Source: Clostridiales bacterium
GTDB taxonomy: Bacteria > Bacillota > Clostridia > Oscillospirales > Oscillospiraceae
Direction: 5' to 3'
Assembly (NCBI GenBank): GCA_019418525.1
Contig: DYBS01000149.1
Coordinates: forward strand, 1-5,898
DNA length: 5,898 nucleotides
Positions 1-3,919 of the stretch are shown here, one piece after another. The stretch's first letter is position 1, and every line of letters begins with the position of its first letter. The notes beneath the pieces were generated by a model, which saw only the letters and a list, made by a program, of their open reading frames with translations, had not been told where the DNA came from and made no database searches. A program made the translations under genes and the position numbers.

Positions 1-499
1 GTACGGAGCGTGGATAGTTGGTGAAACGCTGCACACTCTCTTTCTCCATCCCATGGTAAACCCCTCCGCGCTTGCGCTGGCCGCCCCGCCGCACCACCGG
101 GCGCTCCAGAGGGACGAGCCCTTGTGGGTGATACTTTGGAAGGCGCTGGTAAAAGACCAGCAGCAACTCATGGGAGCGCAGGGGCATCCGGTTGGCGTTG
201 GCTGGCCCCACCGGAGAGTTCTTCTCCCACACCAGGTCGTAGCGGAAGAGCTTCCGGGCGCTGTTGATGAGATCCGTGGCAAAGGGCTGAGCCGCGAAGA
301 ACACCAGCGCCCCCCGCGGGCGGAGCACACGGCGGTACTCCTCCCAGAGCGGCTGGAAGGGCAGCACCGCGTCCCAGGCACAGTCCGTTGTCCCATAGGG
401 TGGGTCACACAAAACCAGATCCACGCTTCCGGTTTCCAGACGGCTCATGCCCACCAGGCAGTCGCAGTTATACAGACGGATCTGCCGATTTCGGTCGAT
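1..499 (-). CDS. Site-specific DNA methyltransferase (amino-methyltransferase), 3' end beyond window
   Basis: An open frame of 166 codons runs off the left edge. It carries the amino-methyltransferase catalytic motif DPPYGTT at residues 32-38, preceded by the usual strand and turn GSVDLVLC (24-31). Further on are a post-motif region PRGALVFFAAQPFATDL and VWEKNSPVGPANANRMPL-type substrate-loop sequence. Because DPPY comes first, this is the class in which the SAM-binding FxGxG motif is C-terminal, here expected beyond base 1. The family transfers a methyl group from S-adenosylmethionine to adenine N6 or cytosine N4 in DNA; phages use it for anti-restriction or host-like marking. The frame has no ATG, GTG or TTG between the upstream in-frame TGA (near 567) and the motif, apart from a Met at residue 18 that would remove the conserved N-terminus. 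The start is therefore placed at ATC (499-497), 7 nt after AGGAGG. Family call is strong; the start is inferred. Confidence 0.88.
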   Translation of the reverse strand, partial: MDRNRQIRLYNCDCLVGMSRLETGSVDLVLCDPPYGTTDCAWDAVLPFQPLWEEYRRVLRPRGALVFFAAQPFATDLINSARKLFRYDLVWEKNSPVGPANANRMPLRSHELLLVFYQRLPKYHPQGLVPLERPVVRRGGQRKRGGVYHGMEKESVQRFTNYPRSV

Positions 500-512
500 G
501 TAAGTTCCTCCT
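497..512 (-). promoter_or_regulatory. Ribosome binding site with ATC start codon of the methyltransferase
   Basis: On the minus strand AGGAGG occupies 512-507, followed by the 7-nt spacer AACTTAC and then ATC at 499-497. No canonical start codon occurs in any frame at a usable distance from this site, and the only frame that gives the methyltransferase begins at ATC. ATC is a rare but known initiation codon in bacteria. An ATG-to-ATC mutation in a decaying gene looks the same at the sequence level. Confidence 0.6.
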
Positions 513-529
513 CTCGCGTCAGACTTTCG

Positions 530-576
530 GCGCGGTTTTTCCGTGGGGAGAAAATCTCACACGGAGGGTGCCGCGC
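530..576 (-). repeat. Nested inverted repeats in the methyltransferase leader
   Basis: Read on the minus strand, three nested complementary arm pairs share one axis: GCGCGG with CCGCGC (outer), CCGTG with CACGG (middle) and GAGA with TCTC around a TTT loop (inner). They are separated by short internal loops (CACCCT opposite AAAAA). The structure ends about 17 nt before the AGGAGG of the methyltransferase, so it would lie in its 5' leader if transcribed. It has no downstream T-run on this strand, so it is not a terminator. Function is unknown. Confidence 0.55.
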
Positions 577-626
577 GGTCTTGGACGGTTCGCCCCCAAA
601 CTTTTCCAGCCCGGGGTCGGTCTCCC

Positions 627-643
627 GCAAGCCGCAGGCTTGC
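627..643. repeat. Short perfect hairpin in the spacer
   Basis: GCAAGCC and GGCTTGC are exact inverted repeats of 7 bp around a 3-nt loop. There is no T-run next to either side, so it is not an intrinsic terminator. It could be an RNA structure or a protein-binding palindrome. Confidence 0.5.
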
Positions 644-709
644 CGTGCCCCCGCCCGGGCGCAGCGGGAGCGCGGGCGCGCACCCAAGCGTCCCGCCCCT
701 TCTGCTCCG

Positions 710-736
710 GCCCGCCGCTCAGGAGCGGGCGTTTTT
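710..736 (+). terminator. Possible plus-strand intrinsic terminator
   Basis: The arms GCCCGC (710-715) and GCGGGC (725-730) flank a 9-nt loop and are followed by GTTTTT, which is terminator-like for plus-strand RNA. No plus-strand gene ends nearby, so if active it would only stop antisense RNA. The arms overlap the end of the interrupted HNH reading frame. Weak call. Confidence 0.3.
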
Positions 737-1090
737 CCGCCGTTCCTCCGCCTGCTCCCGGGCGGTCTTGCGGTCGTGTCAGTGCTTGCACAGAGATTGC
801 AGATTGTCCCGGTCGATGAACTTGGTCCAGTCCCCCCGGTGCGGCGTGATGTGGTCCACCACGGTGGCCCGGGTGCGGATGCCCCGCTGGGCGCACGCCC
901 GGCACCAGGGCTCCCGCAGGAGCTGGGCGGGCCGCAGGTCGTCGGTCCAGACGCACAGGTTATACCAGCCGTGGTACTCCGCCGAGGTCCGGCGGGGCGC
1001 CTTGACCGGCTTGTGCTTGGGGCAGTACCCCTCCCGGGTGAGCTCCGGGCACCCCGGGTGCCGGCAGGGCCGGAGCGGCTTTAAGGCCAC
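719..1090 (-). pseudogene. HNH endonuclease with in-frame TGA at a conserved cysteine
   Basis: Starts at GTG (1090-1088) after an AGAGGTGAT ribosome site. Translation stops after 103 aa at TGA (781-779), but the same frame continues for 19 more codons, beginning HDRKTARE, to a second TGA at 721-719. Visible parts: an N-terminal zinc-knuckle-like segment (C9, C14, C23, H26), C63-x2-C66, the catalytic VVDHITPH region with D79-H80, and N96 in NLQSLC. In HNH proteins this continues as CKxCHDRKTARE, so the TGA sits where the fourth zinc-binding cysteine belongs, and the third residue of the H-N-H triad (H105) comes after it. The 103-aa product lacks that His and is probably inactive. Alternatives are readthrough, selenocysteine insertion or a sequencing error. 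HNH proteins of this type often sit beside phage packaging genes, which would fit a prophage. Confidence 0.8.
748..765 (-). repeat. Small stem-loop just downstream of the in-frame TGA
   Basis: On the minus strand, 13 nt after the TGA at 781-779, CCGCC and GGCGG form a 5-bp stem with an 8-nt loop CGGGAGCA. Spacing, stem length and a G among the first two loop bases loosely meet the published general rules for bacterial SECIS elements. Such stems are easy to find by chance in DNA this GC-rich, so this is only a candidate. Confidence 0.3.
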
Positions 1091-1107
1091 GGGCTATCAC
1101 CTCTGGG

Positions 1108-1170
1108 CAAAACAAAAAGCGCCCAAGCCACCGACACCCCCTTACGGGGTCTTGTCATGGCTCAGGCGCT
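1108..1170 (-). terminator. Large intrinsic terminator after the KTR gene
   Basis: On the minus strand the 13-nt arm starting AGCGCCTGAGCCA (1170-1158) pairs with TGGCTTGGGCGCT (1130-1118), with two G-U wobbles and no mismatches. The inner region adds GACA/TGTC and CCCC/GGGG pairs around a GTAA loop. It is followed directly by TTTTTG and TTTT. The first arm begins inside the last sense codon and stop codon of the KTR gene, so the terminator overlaps that coding end. It closes the 3592-1162 gene run and separates it from the HNH gene. Confidence 0.88.
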
Positions 1171-1198
1171 GGTCACAATGGACGCGGGCTCAGGCGCT
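1159..1198. repeat. 12-bp direct repeat GGCTCAGGCGCT, two copies
   Basis: GGCTCAGGCGCT occurs at 1159-1170 and again at 1187-1198, a 28-bp period. One copy lies in the last codons of the KTR gene and the other forms the first arm of its terminator. Both could pair with the terminator's second arm. Confidence 0.6.
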
Positions 1199-1365
1199 TC
1201 GATATTCACGAGTGTCTCCTGTCCGCAGCGCTTGCACTTGCGGGGCAGGTTTCGGACGGCAGTGTCCGGCCGGGTCAGCAGCAGCTTTCCCTTTCCGCAC
1301 ACCGGGCAGATGACCCATCCGTCCCGTATGATTAGTTTACCACAGTTCGAGGCATGTTGCAACAT
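1162..1365 (-). CDS. Cysteine-rich KTR domain protein (zinc-ribbon type)
   Basis: A 67-aa protein with two CxxC knuckles: C20-P-V-C23 after W17 and C44-K-R-C47. Between them lies the characteristic RPDT...NLP segment (32-41), and QETLVN follows. This matches the cysteine-rich KTR family of small putative zinc-ribbon proteins, often found in Gram-positive conjugative and other mobile elements. Their biochemical role is not known. ATG at 1365-1363 is chosen because AGGAG lies 5 nt upstream (1375-1371). An in-frame TTG at 1413 would add 16 residues and overlap the Rep stop, but has weaker support. The gene follows the Rep gene after a 44-nt gap, is probably cotranscribed with it, and ends within its terminator. 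An extra Cys at residue 8 is also present. Confidence 0.82.
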   Translation of the reverse strand: MLQHASNCGKLIIRDGWVICPVCGKGKLLLTRPDTAVRNLPRKCKRCGQETLVNIEAPEPASIVTSA

Positions 1366-1409
1366 TTGTTCTCCTTTTCTCCGGGGCTTTCCAGATGATA
1401 CAGAGTGTT

Positions 1410-2195
1410 TCAAGTCCGAACAAGACGCGAGGGCTGTTCGGTTGTCCGCTTTTTGCGCGGCGGTCGCGCTCCTTTTCGCTCCTCCTTTTTATCCGGCATG
1501 AGATACTTTAGATATAGGTAGTCGCCCCACTCGTTGTGCTCTTCCCGCCGGTCCAGGATAATGGCCCCGGGCGGCGCGGCGATGGTGACGGTGTCGGGGA
1601 CGCTCTCGCTCTCGGTCCTGGGCTTGTTGAGCCCCAGGGAGGCCGACCAGCTCCGGGCGCCGGGCTCGGGCCGGCCCACCTCTCTGGGCTCCTTGGTGAG
1701 GTACTTAGCCAGGGCCTCGTAGCCCTGCCACAGGTCCAGGCGCTCCACCTCGATCTGCCCCCAGACCCAGAGGGAGCGGAGCACCTCCAGATCGTCGCCC
1801 GTCCCGTTGAGCACCATGTGGTGATGAAGCCGCCCACCCTCTGAGGAGAGCTGCTCGGTGACGTAGACATACCGGGTGGGCTGGCCCCGGGCCCGGCGGT
1901 GGGCCCGGAGCTGTTTGATGAATTTCCGCATCCGCTTGACGGCCTCCGCCCGGTTGGGCGGCAGGTGGGCCTCGTCATAGGTGGCGATCACATGGAGGTC
2001 CCGGCGTCCGAAGTTGGCCGCCAGGATCATCTCCAGCTTCTGCCAGGCGCGGCGCAGGTTGACCCGCTCCTGCGCCGCGGAGGACATCTGGGCCTTGGAG
2101 GTCCGCTCCTGCGGTCCGTCCCGCACCGTGGGCGCGGTGTAGCACACACCCGCCACCAGCCGCCCGGCGGTAATGGTTTTCAGTCGTTTGGCCAA
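1410..2195 (-). CDS. Rolling-circle-type replication protein (HUH endonuclease, Rep)
   Basis: A 261-aa protein with the three hallmark regions of rolling-circle initiators in order. A hydrophobic strand, DLHVIATYD (66-74), is motif 1-like. The metal-binding HUH motif is RLHHHMVL (H124 and H126, within 122-129). The helix YEALAKYLTKEP (159-170) presents the likely nicking tyrosine Y165. The N-terminus RLKTITAGRLV...YTAP and a basic C-terminus rich in Lys/Arg (from about residue 233) resemble replication-associated proteins common in Clostridia mobile elements. The expected role is to nick one strand at a replication or transfer origin and stay covalently bound to the 5' end. The start is TTG (2195-2193), four bases after the upstream gene's stop and behind GAGGTGAGG, so translation is probably coupled. 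The nick site is not identifiable here. A mobilisation rather than replication role is possible. Confidence 0.8.
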   Translation of the reverse strand: MAKRLKTITAGRLVAGVCYTAPTVRDGPQERTSKAQMSSAAQERVNLRRAWQKLEMILAANFGRRDLHVIATYDEAHLPPNRAEAVKRMRKFIKQLRAHRRARGQPTRYVYVTEQLSSEGGRLHHHMVLNGTGDDLEVLRSLWVWGQIEVERLDLWQGYEALAKYLTKEPREVGRPEPGARSWSASLGLNKPRTESESVPDTVTIAAPPGAIILDRREEHNEWGDYLYLKYLMPDKKEERKGARPPRKKRTTEQPSRLVRT

Positions 2196-2199
2196 CCCC

Positions 2200-2460
2200 T
2201 CACCTCACTTGCTCGAACCGCTTGCGGATCATCCCGGCCCAGGGCGGCGTGTCGGTCTGCCCGGCCCGGCCCAACAGGGCGGTGGCAGCCGCCGCCACTT
2301 CCCTGCCCGCCTGTTCCACGCCGCCCTGATTGGTGAGGTACGGCCCTCCGGCGTCTCCGCCGTGCTCCATACACTCCTCGGCGAACCGGTCCAGCGCTCC
2401 GGCCAGCTCCCGCTCCTCCGGCCGCTCCGGGATAAACCCGGCGTCATAGTCGTATTTCAT
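2200..2460 (-). CDS. Hypothetical protein, 86 aa
   Basis: I do not recognise this family. The protein begins MKYDYDAGFIPERPEER, is predicted largely helical, and has an Ala-rich centre (AAAATALLG, about 56-64) and a basic C-terminus (MIRKRFEQVR). It has no cysteine pair, signal peptide or membrane segment. ATG at 2460-2458 has a GGGGG-containing ribosome site upstream. It starts 10 nt after the 145-aa gene and ends four bases before the Rep start, so it is an internal member of the same transcription unit and may work with or simply precede Rep. Confidence 0.72.
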   Translation of the reverse strand: MKYDYDAGFIPERPEERELAGALDRFAEECMEHGGDAGGPYLTNQGGVEQAGREVAAAATALLGRAGQTDTPPWAGMIRKRFEQVR

Positions 2461-2470
2461 GTCAGTCCCC

Positions 2471-2908
2471 CTAAAATTCTCGCGGTTTTTGGGCGATGCG
2501 GAGCAAGGCCTCCTGGGCCCCGGTCAGCTGCGGCCCGATGTGGGCGGGCGCGTAGGCATAGGCCAAAAACTTCTTCCCATAGTGCTCCAGGGTGTCGTAG
2601 GTGTCCGCATTTGCGAAACAGCGGCCATCCCAGATCTCAAACTCCTCGTCCTCCGGGTCCGGCTCTCCCGTCTCCTCGTCCAGACAGCGCACCCGGACCA
2701 GGATGGGGCACTCGGGCCGGACCTGCATCAGCTGCTCCCGCATAAGAGGCTCATCGGATAAAACCGGCCGCAAGGCCTCCAGGGCCAGCTCATAATACCC
2801 CCGCTGCTCCAGGAGCTCGGCGCACAGGGCCTCCGAGCAGTGAGGCAGCACCTGGTCCGTTTCCCGGATCACCTTCTCAAAATAGGCAATCGCTTTGGTC
2901 TTATCCAT
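2471..2908 (-). CDS. Hypothetical protein, 145 aa, acidic centre
   Basis: Unrecognised function. Residues 1-57 look like an amphipathic helical repeat (DKTKAIAYFEKVIRETDQVL, then ELLEQRGYYELALEALRPVL), a pattern common in small phage and mobile-element proteins. Residues 60-145 form a second part with a strand LVRVRCLD, a strongly acidic linker (DEETGEPDPEDEEFEIWDG) and a helical end. Two-part architecture suggests a fusion of a helical module with a small alpha/beta module. The start ATG (2908-2906) overlaps the stop of the preceding 99-aa gene by 8 nt, a common coupling arrangement, and has GGAGGAG upstream. Confidence 0.75.
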   Translation of the reverse strand: MDKTKAIAYFEKVIRETDQVLPHCSEALCAELLEQRGYYELALEALRPVLSDEPLMREQLMQVRPECPILVRVRCLDEETGEPDPEDEEFEIWDGRCFANADTYDTLEHYGKKFLAYAYAPAHIGPQLTGAQEALLRIAQKPREF

Positions 2909-3200
2909 ACCGCTCCTCCCAGGGGACGAAGTGCTCCCCGCAGATCTGCCGGAGCCGCTGGTCCAGCTTGGTCTTGGTGTACTCCATGTCTTTGGTGTCC
3001 TCCACAGTCATGGCGGCGATGTCGTGGAGGGCCTGGTCAAAGGCCGCCGAAAACGCCGGAACTCTGCCGGGGCCCATGTGGAAAGTCTCAGCAGCGGCGA
3101 GGAAGGCGGCGTCCTTGGCCATTTGGATGGCGGTCATCTCCCGCCGGGCGGCCTTGGCCTCCATGGCGGCCTGGAGTTTTCGGGCATAGGCGTTTTTCAT
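2901..3200 (-). CDS. Hypothetical protein, 99 aa, helical
   Basis: Unrecognised function. The 99-aa product starts MKNAYARKLQAAMEAKAARR and is predicted almost entirely helical, with a basic amphipathic N-terminus, a Met/Ala-rich middle and a mixed-charge C-terminus (KTKLDQRLRQICGEHF). The frame is open much further upstream, but ATG at 3200-3198 is chosen because it has a strong GGAGGGGAG site and overlaps the previous stop as ATGA; the upstream part merely shadows two other genes. Its end overlaps the 145-aa gene by 8 nt. Confidence 0.75.
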   Translation of the reverse strand: MKNAYARKLQAAMEAKAARREMTAIQMAKDAAFLAAAETFHMGPGRVPAFSAAFDQALHDIAAMTVEDTKDMEYTKTKLDQRLRQICGEHFVPWEERYG

Positions 3201-3367
3201 CGTCTCCCCTCCTCCATACGCAGGGAGAGCATCTTCTCCCGCACCAGCTTGTCCACCACCCGGCCGATCTCCTGGTAGCCGCAAATCTTGGCCAGGTCCT
3301 CCAGGTGCCACAGGGTCTGTGCGGTAATCAGCAGCCGGACCCGGCGCTGGTTGGTTCGTTTTGACAT
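3197..3367 (-). CDS. Small ribbon-helix-helix-like DNA-binding protein, 56 aa
   Basis: A short gene with a clear start and stop. The protein begins MSKRTNQRRVRLLITAQTL. Its layout fits a ribbon-helix-helix repressor: a basic strand RRVRLLIT (8-15), a helix LWHLEDLAKICG (19-30), a turn, then a second helix IGRVVDKLVREKMLSL (34-49). Such proteins dimerise through the strand and insert it into the DNA major groove, often repressing their own operon. The ribosome site is GGGGGAGAGG just before ATG (3367-3365). The stop overlaps the next gene's start (ATGA), and the Cys-rich gene ends 12 nt upstream, so it belongs to this operon. The operator is unknown. Gene reality is strong, fold assignment moderate. 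Confidence 0.72.
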   Translation of the reverse strand: MSKRTNQRRVRLLITAQTLWHLEDLAKICGYQEIGRVVDKLVREKMLSLRMEEGRR

Positions 3368-3379
3368 ATCCTCTCCCCC

Positions 3380-3592
3380 TTATCCCGGCCGGTACAGCGG
3401 ACAGGCCACCACCAGGTAGCTCTCCACGCTGCGGGCCTTCTCCTTCTTCTTGGGGGACTGGAGCCGGATGTCCCGGCGGATGGCGCTCCAGCCCTCCACG
3501 GGCTTCCCCTTCAAAGACCAGGGACAGCCCCGCTCCCCGTCTGCGCTGGGCACTGCGTTGGCGCAGCTCCAGCAAAGGGTCTGTATGTTCAA
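3380..3592 (-). CDS. Small Cys-rich protein, 70 aa, possible zinc ribbon
   Basis: The protein has CWSC near the N-terminus (C7, C10), a third Cys in GCPWSLKG (about 22-29) and a fourth in VVACPLYRPG at the very C-terminus, a spacing that suggests one zinc site. A basic KKKEKAR patch lies at about 48-54. Proteins of this layout occur among small mobile-element genes; I cannot assign a function. The start is TTG (3592-3590), set by AGGAGG at 3606-3601 with an 8-nt spacer; no ATG or GTG is suitable. It is the first gene of the left-going run and is divergent from the plus-strand membrane-protein gene, 65 bp away. Confidence 0.7.
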   Translation of the reverse strand: MNIQTLCWSCANAVPSADGERGCPWSLKGKPVEGWSAIRRDIRLQSPKKKEKARSVESYLVVACPLYRPG

Positions 3593-3627
3593 GACACAAA
3601 CCTCCTCTTCTCCCCTCCCCGGCCATC

Positions 3628-3636
3628 TGCTATAAT
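3628..3636 (+). promoter_or_regulatory. Extended -10 promoter of the plus-strand gene
   Basis: TGCTATAAT contains a perfect TATAAT at 3631-3636 with the TGn extension directly before it. The -35 position (about 3608-3613, TTCTCC) matches poorly, which extended -10 promoters tolerate. Transcription would begin near 3643, leaving a leader of only about 15 nt that is essentially the ribosome site AGGAGG (3645-3650). CCAT/ATGG half-sites flank the -10 (3624-3627 and 3635-3638) and could be a small operator, but this is weak. Confidence 0.65.
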
Positions 3637-3657
3637 GGGTCCAAAGGAGGGGACGGC

Positions 3658-3855
3658 ATGAAAGACTTTCTCCGGCTCGCCCGCCGGTTCCGCGGGTTTT
3701 TCTGGCTGGGCGCGGCCCTGTTTGGAGTCATCTATTATTTCGAGGGTCATATCCCGAGAAAGCCCACCGGAGACGCCCTGCTGTTCGGCGTGGTCGCCGT
3801 GGTCTGTCTCTTCGCCGCCCTGTTCCTCACGCTCTGGGAGGACGATCCCAAATAG
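3658..3855 (+). CDS. Small two-helix membrane protein, 65 aa (moron-like cassette)
   Basis: The only plus-strand gene. ATG at 3658 follows AGGAGG with a 7-nt spacer. The protein has a basic N-terminus (R6, R9, R10, R12), a first hydrophobic segment FFWLGAALFGVIYYF (14-28), a short polar loop EGHIPRKPTGD and a second membrane segment (about 40-60), ending in acidic WEDDPK. The charge pattern predicts both ends in the cytoplasm. I recognise no family. With its own promoter and terminator and opposite orientation, it resembles a phage moron, a class that includes superinfection-exclusion membrane proteins; that role is inference. It is convergent with the DUF3102 gene and divergent from the Cys-rich gene. 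Confidence 0.75.
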   Translation: MKDFLRLARRFRGFFWLGAALFGVIYYFEGHIPRKPTGDALLFGVVAVVCLFAALFLTLWEDDPK

Positions 3856-3862
3856 GCCCTCT

Positions 3863-3891
3863 GCCGCTCCCCAAACGGGGGCGGCTTTTTT
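3863..3891 (+). terminator. Intrinsic terminator of the plus-strand membrane-protein gene
   Basis: The arms GCCGCTCCCC (3863-3872) and GGGGGCGGC (3877-3885) pair with one bulged T around an AAAC loop and are followed by six T residues. It starts 8 nt after the TAG stop at 3853-3855. It lacks a T-run on the minus strand, so it is not expected to stop the convergent transcript. Confidence 0.88.
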
Positions 3892-3919
3892 ATGCCTCCG
3901 CCTGCTCGTACCAGGTCAT
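3890..3919 (-). CDS. Nine-codon reading frame with strong ribosome site, possible gene stub
   Basis: ATG (3919-3917) overlaps the DUF3102 stop as ATGA and follows GGGAGGTG with a 6-nt spacer, a textbook coupled start. The frame encodes MTWYEQAEA and stops at TAA (3892-3890), formed exactly where the neighbouring terminator's T-run begins. It could be the remnant of a gene cut by arrival of the plus-strand cassette, a leader peptide, or coincidence. Confidence 0.35.
   Translation of the reverse strand: MTWYEQAEA

Larger units (their letters stand above)
500..718. other. GC-rich non-coding spacer between HNH gene and methyltransferase
   Basis: About 220 bp without a credible gene, although frames stay open because of the high GC. 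It holds the nested hairpin at 530-576 and a second perfect hairpin at 627-643 (arms GCAAGCC and GGCTTGC around a 3-nt loop). Between about 645 and 690 there are runs of alternating C and G that can fold in several ways. I see no promoter-like element. Translated frames here give low-complexity Arg/Pro/Ala sequence with no recognisable domain. Confidence 0.5.

Noticed and set aside
445..687. 80-codon minus frame entering the methyltransferase start region
   Set aside because: It ends inside the methyltransferase in another frame, has low-complexity content and does not use the AGGAGG at 512-507 for a start.
500..1090. HEARO/omega-type RNA associated with an HNH nuclease
   Set aside because: The HNH protein is a small stand-alone type without IscB features, and the spacer shows only short simple hairpins.
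53..1313. Long plus-strand open frames across 53-1084 and 543-1313
   Set aside because: They are antisense shadows of the methyltransferase and HNH genes; the translations are Arg/Pro/Gly-rich with no domain, and no ribosome site precedes them.
1366..1413. TTG at 1413 as the start of the KTR gene
   Set aside because: Family conservation begins well after the ATG at 1365, which has AGGAG at 5 nt; the 16 extra residues are not needed.
3201..3626. Upstream extension of the 99-aa gene to 241 codons
   Set aside because: The added part is an out-of-frame reading of the ribbon-helix-helix and Cys-rich genes, and a strong ribosome site marks the internal ATG at 3200.
3593..3657. Minus-strand promoter for the Cys-rich gene in the divergent gap
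   Set aside because: I found TTGGAC and TATAGC-like strings on the minus strand, but not at workable spacing. The promoter may lie further upstream or transcription may come from the parA side.
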